A DNA stretch of 40,533 bases from UBA5004 sp964342515 (lineage in GTDB: Bacteria; Patescibacteriota; Minisyncoccia; Phycocordibacterales; Zambryskibacteraceae), in assembly GCA_964342515.1 (NCBI GenBank), contig CAYFFP010000005.1, positions 1 to 40,533 on the forward strand, written 5' to 3'. This document shows, piece after piece, positions 1 to 6,843 of this stretch (positions are counted from its first letter, which is position 1; each line of letters opens with the position of its first letter). The notes beneath the pieces were generated by a model. That model was given only the letters and a program-made list of their open reading frames with translations. It was not told the DNA's origin and searched no databases. The translations under genes and the position numbers were made by a program.

Positions 1-244
1 CTTGTGCACACGCGGTTTTTGTATGAAAATCTTAAATGGTATTAGGCGAATATGAAAGCGACTCTGGTTACTTTCTGCCGAATCCAGCGTTTTGCAACCG
101 AGAGTATCTCCGACTAAGGTTTGAGGTAGAGTGGTCGCAAAGTCGCTCAAAAATAAACATACTTGGTGCATTACTTTATGTGATTACGATCACGAATAAA
201 ATTCAGTCCCGAGAATATTCGAGGAACGGTGGTTTGGAAGAAGT

Positions 245-400
245 AATGCACATAACCGATTCCGATGGCAACCCGAACGTGTTCGAACTCAAGCGCAACG
301 ACAACGGCAAGCGCTGGTTCAACGCCAACTGGACGAATCCGGACGACAAGTGGAATCTCGACAATGAGGTCGTGTTCCGTCTCCGCAAACATGCTTATTT
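245..400 (+). repeat. DGR template repeat (TR), approximate limits
   Basis: Adenine-rich stretch dominated by AAC/AAT codons. Read in frame it gives a peptide of the type found in C-type-lectin variable regions (...RWFNANWTNPDDKWNLDN..., then VVFRLRK). It ends in a run without A (about 370-386), as expected for the initiation-of-mutagenic-homing element. DGR reverse transcriptases copy such a TR with adenine mutagenesis into a variable repeat (VR) of a target gene. The open frame covering it (36-440) has no recognisable lectin or FGE-like N-terminus, so I read this as the TR and not a target gene. No matching VR is visible elsewhere in the window. Exact ends need alignment to a VR. Confidence 0.72.
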
Positions 401-793
401 CTCCTTCGCGAAAGCGAGGGAGTTTTGTTTTATATTTTGATTGTGCCAGCCACCGAGCATTTTCCCTACCACATTCATTCTTTCTGAAATATCTAGATAA
501 TGCTTATCTTCTAAAAGCTTCAATTCCCAAGCGATTTGAAGAAAAATTTTCAAGGTGTCTGCTAGACTTAATGCTTGTTTGATATGAGCGATTTTTTCTT
601 GGCCTTGAGTAAAGCCTGCCAGTGCAACTTCTTGTATTGTCTCTACAAACAAAGAATCTATCTTTATCCCTATTGAAAATCTGGAATTCTTAGGAAACTT
701 ATAAAATTTTGAATGCCACAGAATATAAATCTCTTTGAGATGAGTAAAGACAGAAAAATTCCGTTGGGGGGGGCTTTTCAAAGGCTCATTCAT
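395..793 (-). CDS. avd: Avd-like four-helix-bundle protein of DGR
   Basis: About 132 aa from the ATG at 793. The core (LWHSKFYKFPKNSRFSIG, IDSLFVETIQEV, LKIFLQIAWELKLL, ISERMNVVGKMLGGW) matches the bacterial accessory variability determinant / 23S rRNA intervening-sequence four-helix-bundle family, which binds DGR reverse transcriptase and RNA during mutagenic reverse transcription. The odd point is orientation. It lies opposite to the reverse transcriptase, the two coding 5' ends overlap (740-793), and its 3' end runs into the TR-flanking hairpin. The first residues (MNEPLKSPP) are not family-like, so a later non-ATG start is possible. The family call is confident; the start is not. Confidence 0.8.
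   Translation of the reverse strand: MNEPLKSPPQRNFSVFTHLKEIYILWHSKFYKFPKNSRFSIGIKIDSLFVETIQEVALAGFTQGQEKIAHIKQALSLADTLKIFLQIAWELKLLEDKHYLDISERMNVVGKMLGGWHNQNIKQNSLAFAKEK
401..422 (+). other. Hairpin with GAAA tetraloop next to TR
   Basis: CTCCTTCGC, loop GAAA, GCGAGGGAG: a 9-bp stem with one G-T pair, directly 3' of the TR. In the Bordetella phage DGR a GC-rich hairpin with a GRNA-type tetraloop just downstream of the VR is needed for efficient homing, and this one has the same shape. It also overlaps the 3' end of the convergent avd gene, so it may serve as a coding end or weak terminator as well. Confidence 0.6.
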
Positions 794-1762
794 ACCTACG
801 ATGATATCATCTCGCTTGAGAATCTTCTTCATGCTTGGGAAGAATTCCTAAACGGTAAAAGAAAACGGAGGGATGTTCAAGAATTTCAGCTACACTTGAT
901 GGACAATCTCATTTCTTTACACTTAGACCTCAAGAACAAAACTTACACCCACTCTTCTTACCACGCTTTCAACATTTCAGATCCCAAGCCTAGGAATATC
1001 CACAAAGCTTCTGTACGAGACAGGCTCCTCCATCATGCAATTTATAGAGTCCTCTATCCCTACTTTGATAAAAAGTTTATCCACGATTCCTATTCCTGTC
1101 GTTTAAACAAAGGGACGCACCGAGCCATGGAGAGGTTCAAGTCTTTCTCTCGAAAAGTCTCTAAGAACAACACCAAACAATGCTTTATATTGAAATGCGA
1201 TATCAAAAAATTCTTTGCCACTATAGACCACCCCACACTCCTATATATCATAGTGAAGCATATTGAGGATAAGAATATAGTCTGGCTTTTGGAACAAATA
1301 ATAAAGAGTTTTGAAACTTCTCCAAACAAAGGCCTGCCTCTAGGCAATCTCACATCCCAGCTTCTGGTAAACATCTATATGAACGAATTCGACCAATTAG
1401 TGAAGCATAAGTTAAAAGTGAAGTATTACATAAGATATGCTGATGATTTTGCGTTCTTCTCTCAAAACAAATCAGAATTAGAGTCATTTATACGATATAT
1501 CGTACATTTCCTACGGACTGAGCTTAAACTTGAGCTTCATCCTGACAAGGTTTTCATCAAGACCATTTATTCCGGAGTAGATTTCTTAGGTTGGGTGCAC
1601 TTCTCGCATTATAGAGTATTGAGGACGGTGACTAAGAGGAGGATGATGAAGAATCTTTCAAATAATTCATCACTAGAAACAAAAGCTTCTTATCTAGGAA
1701 TGCTGAAGTGGGGGAATACATATAAATTGAGGGAAATCATAGATGATATAATTTGGGTATGA
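740..1762 (+). CDS. DGR reverse transcriptase
   Basis: About 340 aa from the ATG at 740; an upstream ATG at 713 is less likely. Reverse transcriptase landmarks are in order: HKASVRDRLLHHAIYRVL, FDKKFIHDSYSCRLNKGTH, the catalytic CDIKKFF, then GLPLGNLTSQ and YIRYADDFAFF. The SQ ending of motif 4 (in place of SP in group II intron enzymes) is typical of DGR reverse transcriptases. It has no RNase H or maturase domain. The first ~25 residues before HTYDDIISLENLL do not look conserved and include a run of 8 G (766-773), so a start problem or slippage there is possible. The stop overlaps the ATG of RNase HI. The gene is clearly richer in A+T than the ribosomal genes, consistent with transfer. Confidence 0.9.
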   Translation: MSKDRKIPLGGAFQRLIHTYDDIISLENLLHAWEEFLNGKRKRRDVQEFQLHLMDNLISLHLDLKNKTYTHSSYHAFNISDPKPRNIHKASVRDRLLHHAIYRVLYPYFDKKFIHDSYSCRLNKGTHRAMERFKSFSRKVSKNNTKQCFILKCDIKKFFATIDHPTLLYIIVKHIEDKNIVWLLEQIIKSFETSPNKGLPLGNLTSQLLVNIYMNEFDQLVKHKLKVKYYIRYADDFAFFSQNKSELESFIRYIVHFLRTELKLELHPDKVFIKTIYSGVDFLGWVHFSHYRVLRTVTKRRMMKNLSNNSSLETKASYLGMLKWGNTYKLREIIDDIIWV

Positions 1763-2250
1763 TCACCATCTATACAGACGGAGCGGCGAGGGGGAATCCC
1801 GGTCCGGGAGGGTGGGGTGCTGTCATCGCTAATGACGAGCGAGTGGTCGAGCTTGGTGGAGATGAGCCGCATACTACCAATAACAGAATGGAGCTTACCG
1901 CTTGCATCCGAGCACTCGAATATGTTTCTGACCTAGAACCCAATGGCTCCCATTCGGAAATTATTCTTAGCACCGATTCAAAATATGCGATGAAGGGCAT
2001 TACCGAGTGGATTAAGACTTGGCAGAAAAAGGGTTGGAAGACCGCGGGCAAAAAGCCGGTCCTTAATCAGGATCTCTGGCAAGAGCTTCTTATGGCGTCT
2101 GAAGGCAAGGATATTAAATGGAAGTATGTCGCCGGACACGCCGGTGTGGAAGCCAACGAGCGCTCTGACGAAATCGCCACCGCTTTTGCCGACGGGCTTG
2201 AAGTGACTCTTTATGACGGAAACAAATCATCGTACCCGATTAATTTTTAG
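1759..2250 (+). CDS. rnhA: Ribonuclease HI
   Basis: 163 aa from the ATG at 1759 (an in-frame TTG lies two codons earlier). It cleaves the RNA strand of RNA:DNA hybrids. The acidic active site is complete: D in IYTDGAARGNPGPGGWG, E in NNRMELTACIRAL, D in LSTDSKYA and D in GHAGVEANERSDEIA. The ATG overlaps the reverse transcriptase stop (ATGA), which suggests translational coupling. The 3' end overlaps comEC by 38 bp. It could be an ordinary housekeeping rnhA downstream of an inserted DGR, or it could now assist it by removing TR RNA from cDNA. The enzyme assignment is firm; a DGR role is inference. Confidence 0.93.
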   Translation: MITIYTDGAARGNPGPGGWGAVIANDERVVELGGDEPHTTNNRMELTACIRALEYVSDLEPNGSHSEIILSTDSKYAMKGITEWIKTWQKKGWKTAGKKPVLNQDLWQELLMASEGKDIKWKYVAGHAGVEANERSDEIATAFADGLEVTLYDGNKSSYPINF

Positions 2251-3547
2251 CTTCCTCGGGAGTTTCATACTGGCGATTGCTCTGTCTTCGACAATTTTTA
2301 TCCCTCCGCTGGTTTCCATTTTCATACTGGTAATCGGAATTGGCTGTCTCGCCGCAGAATATGTTTGGCACGGGAAGCTAGGTAACGAAATATTGATGCT
2401 GTCGATTGTTCTCATTTCTTTCGGCTTAGGCAGCTTGCGCTATTCGATAAAGGATTTCCATGAATTGGCCGTGCCGGACTTGACGGGTATTGTGGCAAGC
2501 GAGCCGGAAGATAAAGAAAATTTCAGAAGGTTTATACTCCAATCCGATAACGGCGAAAAAGTTCTGGTAAACGGTCCGCCTTATTCTCCTGTGCAGTATG
2601 GAGACAGAGTAGCAGTTAACGGTAAATTGGAGAGGCCGGGGACTATTGATTCGCCAGCTGGCGAATTTGATTATGGCAGGTATCTTTCGAAGGATAATAT
2701 TTACTACACCTTAAACTTCGCGGAGGTGGAAATTGTCTCAAGCAGTCCGCCAGCTGGCGGAGGCAATCCGGTCAAATCGGCGCTTTTTAAAATCAAAAGA
2801 AGTTTTGTAGCCAAAGCTAAAGAAATTCTGCCAGAACCGCACGCCGGTTTGCTCACGGGACTTATTGTTTCCGGCAAGGAATCGCTGCCCAAAAACATTT
2901 TGGAGGAATTCCGCAAGGCGGGAGTTATTCATATTGTTGTTTTGTCCGGATTTAACATCACTCTGATCGCCGACTTTTTGAGAAAAATTTTCAGAAGTCA
3001 CAAAGTACCCGTTATTGGTATCATTCTTTTCGTTATCATGACCGGTGCGGAAGCAAGTATTGTCCGCGCGGCCATCATGGCTTTCATTGCCACGGGGGCA
3101 AAGCTTTTCGGCAGGGAATATTCAGCCATTCGTGCTTTAATCTTTGCCGCGTTCCTCATGATTCTCCATAATCCCAAGATTTTGATATTCGACCCCTCAT
3201 TCCAACTCTCATTTCTCGCCACCTTAGGGCTTATTCACTTTATGCCGCCGATAGAAAAGAAGTTAAAGTGGATTACCATTCCAAAAATCCGCGAGATTAC
3301 CTCGCAAACACTAGCCACGCAGTCTGCCGTCTTCCCGCTCCTTATATTCTCGACCGGTAGCTTCTCGCCGCTCTTTCTGCCGTCCAATATCCTCACCTTA
3401 ATTGTTGTCCCGTGGACTATGTTGATCGGATTTTTGGCGATTCTCGCCTCTTATATAAATATAGTCGTTGCGTTGCCGCTGACTTATACAGCGCACCTTC
3501 TTCTGTCATGGATACTTTTAGTCGCCAATATTTTTGGAAGCTTTTAA
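2213..3547 (+). CDS. comEC: ComEC N-terminal half: membrane channel (Competence domain)
   Basis: 444 aa. Two or three N-terminal helices, then an OB-fold-like soluble part (about residues 85-170), then the multi-helix Competence domain. Family stretches include HIVVLSGFNITLIADFLRKI, EASIVRAAIMAFIATGAKLFGRE and DPSFQLSFLATLGLI. ComEC carries single-stranded DNA through the inner membrane during uptake. The reading frame stops at 3547; the metallo-beta-lactamase part normally fused at the C-terminus is a separate frame at 4042-4911, with sod between them on the other strand. Two short palindromes (2649-2666, 2746-2761) lie in frame in the soluble part. Whether the two halves work together is unknown. 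Confidence 0.88.
   Translation: MTETNHRTRLIFSFLGSFILAIALSSTIFIPPLVSIFILVIGIGCLAAEYVWHGKLGNEILMLSIVLISFGLGSLRYSIKDFHELAVPDLTGIVASEPEDKENFRRFILQSDNGEKVLVNGPPYSPVQYGDRVAVNGKLERPGTIDSPAGEFDYGRYLSKDNIYYTLNFAEVEIVSSSPPAGGGNPVKSALFKIKRSFVAKAKEILPEPHAGLLTGLIVSGKESLPKNILEEFRKAGVIHIVVLSGFNITLIADFLRKIFRSHKVPVIGIILFVIMTGAEASIVRAAIMAFIATGAKLFGREYSAIRALIFAAFLMILHNPKILIFDPSFQLSFLATLGLIHFMPPIEKKLKWITIPKIREITSQTLATQSAVFPLLIFSTGSFSPLFLPSNILTLIVVPWTMLIGFLAILASYINIVVALPLTYTAHLLLSWILLVANIFGSF
2649..2666. repeat. Short palindrome in comEC
   Basis: ATTCGCCAGCTGGCGAAT is an 18-bp perfect palindrome in frame in comEC. It shares the CGCCAGCTGGCG core with 2746-2761 and, imperfectly, with 31598-31611, 26360-26372 and 14734-14748. 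Confidence 0.7.
2746..2761. repeat. Second short palindrome in comEC
   Basis: TCCGCCAGCTGGCGGA is a 16-bp perfect palindrome in frame in comEC. It encodes part of a Pro/Gly-rich turn (SSPPAGGGN) between the soluble domain and the membrane domain, a place likely to tolerate insertions. Confidence 0.7.
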
Positions 3548-4051
3548 GAAATTCTCCTCGATGTTTGCCCAGTTCAGATTAACGAAAAAGTCTTCAACGT
3601 AATTTTTCTTCCCGCTTGGCTGGTAGTCGGCGACATAAGAGTGTTCCCACATATCGAGCGCGAGAATGGGGGTACAGCCGGAGAGTTGGCCCAAGTGCTG
3701 TTCATCAACCCAATATTGCATGAGTTGATCCGTCTTTTTATCATATCCGAGCATGGCCCAGCCTACGCCGCGAGTTAAGGCAAGCGTTTTAAATTTCTCC
3801 CAATCAACTTGAGCCAGAGGGCCGCCTGCGGTGAGCGGAGTCGAACTACCTTCAAATTGGGAGAAATAAATCTCATGATTTCTCATGCCGTTAAACTCAA
3901 ACGGAAACCGGCGGTTGTACTCTCCATCCGCCAATAATTCATTGGCGTTCTTGACATAGCCACTATAGAGCTTCAAGTGTTCTTCTATCGTTTTTTCGCT
4001 TATTCCTTTAAGCTTAGGTATATTGAACTTCTTCTCCTCGAATGTTTTCAT
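3518..4051 (-). CDS. sod: Fe/Mn-type superoxide dismutase
   Basis: 177 aa from the ATG at 4051. Turns superoxide into peroxide and oxygen. All four metal ligands of the Fe/Mn family can be placed: H25 (EEHLKLYSGYV), H59 (GMRNHEIYF), and D133 and H137 (LALDMWEHSYV). It is a little shorter than the usual 190-210 aa. Metal choice cannot be read from the sequence. The gene lies between the two halves of comEC on the opposite strand; its last 30 bp overlap the end of the N-terminal half and its start overlaps the C-terminal half. A TATAAT box ends 6 nt before the ATG, suggesting a leaderless mRNA. Confidence 0.92.
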   Translation of the reverse strand: MKTFEEKKFNIPKLKGISEKTIEEHLKLYSGYVKNANELLADGEYNRRFPFEFNGMRNHEIYFSQFEGSSTPLTAGGPLAQVDWEKFKTLALTRGVGWAMLGYDKKTDQLMQYWVDEQHLGQLSGCTPILALDMWEHSYVADYQPSGKKNYVEDFFVNLNWANIEENFLKASKNIGD

Positions 4052-4911
4052 ATCGTAATTATACAATTAAACAGCATTGGCGCGAATCCCTTCTAGTTCT
4101 TCTCGCGCTTGCTAATATATTCGTCTGGCTTGCGATATACCAAAGTAAAGACGGACCGCTGAAAGTCTATTTTCTCGATGTTGGCCAAGGCGACGCCATC
4201 TTTATCGAGACTCCGGCAAAGAAACAAATGCTTATAGATGGGGGCAAAAATAGAAGGGTAATAAGCGAGCTCGGCGGAATCATGCCTTTCGGCGACAAAA
4301 CTATTGATATCGTCATGGCTACCCACCCCGATGCCGACCATATCGGCGGCTTGCCGGCAGTGGTAGAGAGATATGATGTAGAACTTTTCCTGGAACCGGG
4401 AGTAGAGAGCGATAATTCTCTGGATGAAGAATTAGAGAAGAGATTAAATGAGAAAAATGTTTCTCAAGTTCTTGCCAGAAGAGGCCAAATTATAAATTTC
4501 GGGGACGGGGCAAAGCTTGTAATTCTCTTTCCAAACCAAGACGTCTCGAATTGGGAGACAAATGACGCGTCGATTGTCGCCAAACTTGAATACGGAGTAA
4601 GCTCGTTTCTCCTGACCGGCGATTCACCCATACGAATAGAAAATATTTTATTAAATCTTGATAAAGAAATTTTAAATTCAGATGTTTTGAAAGCCGGCCA
4701 TCATGGTTCGCGCACGTCCACTTCACTTATGTTTGCGGAAGCTATTTCTCCCGAATACGCCATTGTCTCTGCCGGTAAGGACAACACCTACGGCCATCCC
4801 CACCAAGAAGTTTTGAATATCTTGCAAAAAGTCGGCACACAAATCCTCTCTACCGTCTCCCTCGGCACCATAAAGTTCGAAACTGACGGCCAGAATTTAA
4901 AGGTTAAATAA
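4042..4911 (+). CDS. comEC: ComEC C-terminal half: metallo-beta-lactamase domain
   Basis: 289 aa. One hydrophobic segment (about residues 17-33), then the ComEC-type metallo-beta-lactamase fold: VYFLDVGQGDAIFIETP, MLIDGGKN, MATHPDADHIGGLP, FLLTGDS, LKAGHHGSRTS, YGHPHQEVLNIL. In full ComEC this domain is thought to degrade the non-transported strand. The hydrophobic start continues the membrane region that ends the N-terminal half, so the two look like one ancestral gene split by sod. The ATG at 4042 has no Shine-Dalgarno and overlaps the sod start; the true start is uncertain. Confidence 0.85.
   Translation: MFSYRNYTIKQHWRESLLVLLALANIFVWLAIYQSKDGPLKVYFLDVGQGDAIFIETPAKKQMLIDGGKNRRVISELGGIMPFGDKTIDIVMATHPDADHIGGLPAVVERYDVELFLEPGVESDNSLDEELEKRLNEKNVSQVLARRGQIINFGDGAKLVILFPNQDVSNWETNDASIVAKLEYGVSSFLLTGDSPIRIENILLNLDKEILNSDVLKAGHHGSRTSTSLMFAEAISPEYAIVSAGKDNTYGHPHQEVLNILQKVGTQILSTVSLGTIKFETDGQNLKVK
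4058..4063 (-). promoter_or_regulatory. -10 box of sod (leaderless type)
   Basis: TATAAT on the minus strand with 6 nt to the ATG at 4051. The -35 is weak (TTCGCG, 17-bp spacer). Confidence 0.55.
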
Positions 4912-4943
4912 TACAAAAGGCGGTTTGATGTTATCTCGCCGCC
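4910..4943 (-). terminator. Likely terminator of the 4931-5245 gene
   Basis: On the minus strand GGCGG, a 15-nt loop, CCGCC and then TTTTGTATT. It overlaps the last codons of the gene. Confidence 0.45.
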
Positions 4944-5245
4944 AGTGAATCTTGCCGGTAGCCGTCGTCCTCAATCATCTTCTTCACGAACCTAGACACG
5001 CGGCCAAGCTGGGCTGCTGTCTTCGGGTTGAGCTTCTGACAGTGAGCGTCAGCGGCCTCGAAAACAGGCAGCCACTCTTTCCATCTCAAGTAACTCATGA
5101 GCGGGTCTTCCATAAGCTCGCGATATTTAGCATACATATCGCAATGAAGCTCGAAAGCCTCTACTTCACGGTTCGCCAATCTCCTGATTTTGAAACTCTG
5201 GTACAGGTAGAAGGCGATAATTGGCAGAAAAATAAAAAGCTTCAC
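4931..5245 (-). CDS. Small protein of unknown function with N-terminal anchor
   Basis: 104 aa, not recognised. It starts with GTG at 5245, placed by a perfect Shine-Dalgarno AAAGGAGG with a 5-nt spacer. Residues 1-16 form a hydrophobic segment (FIFLPIIAFYLYQ) followed by RR, so a signal anchor with the rest in the cytoplasm is likely. The remainder is charged and helical with two Cys. It lies downstream of rpmB on the same strand and may be read from the same transcript. Confidence 0.7.
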   Translation of the reverse strand: MKLFIFLPIIAFYLYQSFKIRRLANREVEAFELHCDMYAKYRELMEDPLMSYLRWKEWLPVFEAADAHCQKLNPKTAAQLGRVSRFVKKMIEDDGYRQDSLAAR

Positions 5246-5301
5246 AATCGCCTCCTTTCGTCTAACACGACTCTACTCCTCTTTATTTAAAAGTCTAGAA
5301 A

Positions 5302-5544
5302 CTAGATAACCCCGGCTTTTTTGAGGACGCTGTGGGCGCCGCGTTTGGAGATGGTTTTCCAGGCGCGGGTGGAGAGAGTGAGAGTAAGAGTCTTTTTGAG
5401 TTCCGGCACGTAGATGCGTTTCTTCTGGAGATTAGGGTACTTCCTAACCATACCGGTGGGGTTAAACTGCGTGGCGCGGGTGCGATTGGAATAACCGCCG
5501 CCAAGCCTCGAACCTTTATTTAGTACGATACAGACTTTCACCAT
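5302..5544 (-). CDS. rpmB: Ribosomal protein bL28
   Basis: 80 aa. Large-subunit protein near the E site. Family features: MVKVCIVLNKGSRLGGGYSNRTRATQ, FNPTGMVRKYPNLQKKRIYVPE, and the C-terminal LTLSTRAWKTISKRG. There is one Cys at residue 5 and no zinc ribbon. The ATG lies 6 nt after a minus-strand TATAAC -10 box shared with the divergent M50 gene, so the mRNA is probably leaderless. Confidence 0.93.
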   Translation of the reverse strand: MVKVCIVLNKGSRLGGGYSNRTRATQFNPTGMVRKYPNLQKKRIYVPELKKTLTLTLSTRAWKTISKRGAHSVLKKAGVI

Positions 5545-5550
5545 AGCCGC

Positions 5551-5558
5551 GTTATACT
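5551..5558. promoter_or_regulatory. Symmetric two-way -10 element, rpmB / M50
   Basis: GTTATACT gives TATACT on the plus strand (5553-5558) and TATAAC on the minus strand (5556-5551). Each is followed by exactly 6 nt and then an ATG (5565 plus, 5544 minus). No good -35 is seen on the plus strand. Confidence 0.6.
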
Positions 5559-5564
5559 AACATT

Positions 5565-6164
5565 ATGGATTTCGTATTTCAAATCGCGGTTCTTATCATG
5601 TCCGTCGTCATTCACGAAGTCTCTCACGGCTACGCGGCGAGATATCTGGGAGACAGAACGGCTGAATACGAAGGACGACTTACCTTAAATCCCGCCAAGC
5701 ACCTAGACCCTGTCGGCTCATTCTTCGTGCCGCTTATCTCTTATACTCTCGGAGGGTTCATCATCGGTTGGGCAAGGCCGGTGCCGTACAATTCGTACAA
5801 TCTGCGCCCCGGCAGATGGTCGGAGGCGATGGTGGCCGGCGCCGGACCGCTCTCCAATATCGCCATCGCTCTTATCTTCGGACTTGCCTTGCGAGGCGGC
5901 TTCGCGAATCCCGCTTTTATCCAAATTACTTCTGTCGTGGTCTTTATCAATATTCTCTTGGCATTCTTTAATCTTATGCCGATACCGCCGTTGGACGGGT
6001 CGAAGATTCTCTTCGCTCTCTTCCCGCGGAAATTTTACCAGTTCAGAAACTTCTTCGAGCGGTACGGGCTTTTCCTACTTCTCTTTTTCATCTTCTTTCT
6101 TTGGCAACTGGTCTTTCCCGTAATTCTTTTTATTTTCCGGCTTATTACGGGGGCTTCATTCTGA
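5565..6164 (+). CDS. Site-2-protease family M50 membrane metalloprotease
   Basis: 199 aa with about five membrane segments. The HEVSH zinc motif is at residues 18-22 in the first helix, and FNLMPIPPLDGSKIL near residue 139 supplies the third ligand and the NPDG-like motif. There is no PDZ domain, so it belongs to the short group and not to RseP. It cleaves substrates within the membrane; the substrate cannot be inferred. Divergent from rpmB with a shared -10 region; probably leaderless. Confidence 0.9.
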   Translation: MDFVFQIAVLIMSVVIHEVSHGYAARYLGDRTAEYEGRLTLNPAKHLDPVGSFFVPLISYTLGGFIIGWARPVPYNSYNLRPGRWSEAMVAGAGPLSNIAIALIFGLALRGGFANPAFIQITSVVVFINILLAFFNLMPIPPLDGSKILFALFPRKFYQFRNFFERYGLFLLLFFIFFLWQLVFPVILFIFRLITGASF

Positions 6165-6167
6165 GGC

Positions 6168-6196
6168 TTGACTTTTATACAGTCTGGGTGTATGAT
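6168..6196 (+). promoter_or_regulatory. Consensus sigma70 promoter for 6213-6365
   Basis: TTGACT (6168-6173), 17-bp spacer, TATGAT (6191-6196), preceded by TGGGTG. The promoter at 9602-9630 has the same two boxes and the same GGTG before the -10. Confidence 0.8.
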
Positions 6197-6212
6197 AAAA
6201 AATGGAGGACGT

Positions 6213-6365
6213 ATGACCAAAACCGAAAAGGTTGTCGAGATGCTCAACGAGTACCTCGAGAGCAACTGGTTCTACCTGTTGCTCATTGCCGCGGCAGTGG
6301 TAATCGTGTCGAGGATTATCTCCAACATGCCGTTGCCGCAACTTTGGTACGGGGGCCCTCGCTAG
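6213..6365 (+). CDS. Small single-span membrane protein, unknown
   Basis: 50 aa from the ATG at 6213, fixed by the Shine-Dalgarno GGAGGA just upstream; an earlier in-frame ATG at 6168 falls inside the promoter and is rejected. A polar helix (TKTEKVVEMLNEYLES), one membrane span (WFYLLLIAAAVVIVSRII) and a short tail. No family recognised. It has its own promoter and terminator and so is a single-gene unit. Same design as 9649-9804: consensus promoter, strong Shine-Dalgarno, tiny hydrophobic product. Confidence 0.65.
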   Translation: MTKTEKVVEMLNEYLESNWFYLLLIAAAVVIVSRIISNMPLPQLWYGGPR

Positions 6366-6379
6366 GGTCCCTTTCGTTT
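6352..6379 (+). terminator. Terminator after small membrane protein
   Basis: GGGGCCCT, loop CGCT, AGGGTCCC (8 bp with one G-T pair), then TTTCGTTTG. It overlaps the stop codon. Confidence 0.5.
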
Positions 6380-6406
6380 GCAAAAATAAGTTTCTTTTAG
6401 TACAGT
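6378..6406 (+). promoter_or_regulatory. Candidate promoter of rpsL-rpsG-fusA
   Basis: TTGCAA (6378-6383), 17 bp, TACAGT (6401-6406). Downstream, CTCC-TTTG-GGAG (6413-6424) is a small hairpin covering the GGAG that would serve rpsL, possibly lowering its translation. Confidence 0.45.
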
Positions 6407-6432
6407 ATTGTTCTCCTTTGGGAGTCTTTTTA

Positions 6433-6843
6433 ATGTCAACTATTAATCAGTTAGTCAGAAGGAAGAGGAAGAAACTTCATCGCAAGCCCAAGGCGGTGGC
6501 TCTGACGCGCGGCTTCAATACTCTGAAGAACCGTCCGGTCTTTTATAATTCACCCTTCAAGCGCGGCGTCGCTACTAAGGTTACAACCAAGACTCCGAGG
6601 AAGCCCAACTCCGCCATCAGGAAGATTGCCCGCGTGCGCTTGACCAACGGGCAGGAAATAACGGCGTACATCCCCGGTATCGGGCACAATTTGCAGGAAC
6701 ACTCGATAGTGCTGGTGCGCGGCGGCCGCGTGAAGGATATCAATGTCCGCTACACTATTGTCCGCGGCATGCTCGATGCTACCGGCGTGGAGAACAGAAG
6801 AACGACCAGAAGCCAATATGGGGCGAAGAAACCTAAAAAGTAA
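6433..6843 (+). CDS. rpsL: Ribosomal protein uS12
   Basis: 136 aa from the ATG at 6433 (MSTINQLVRRKRKK); an upstream in-frame GTG-type start gives no family residues. Decoding-centre protein. The PNSA loop (TPRKPNSAIRKIARVRL) and the second loop (VRGGRVKD) are intact. The usual CPQRRGVC stretch is replaced by SPFKRGVA, losing its Cys pair. The stop overlaps the rpsG ATG (TAATG). Confidence 0.96.
   Translation: MSTINQLVRRKRKKLHRKPKAVALTRGFNTLKNRPVFYNSPFKRGVATKVTTKTPRKPNSAIRKIARVRLTNGQEITAYIPGIGHNLQEHSIVLVRGGRVKDINVRYTIVRGMLDATGVENRRTTRSQYGAKKPKK

Noticed and set aside
36..440. 134-codon open frame covering the template repeat, as a protein gene
   Set aside because: N-terminal part has no recognisable fold, no start signal is visible, and the C-terminal part is the AAC-rich template. 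More likely an open frame by chance over the TR.
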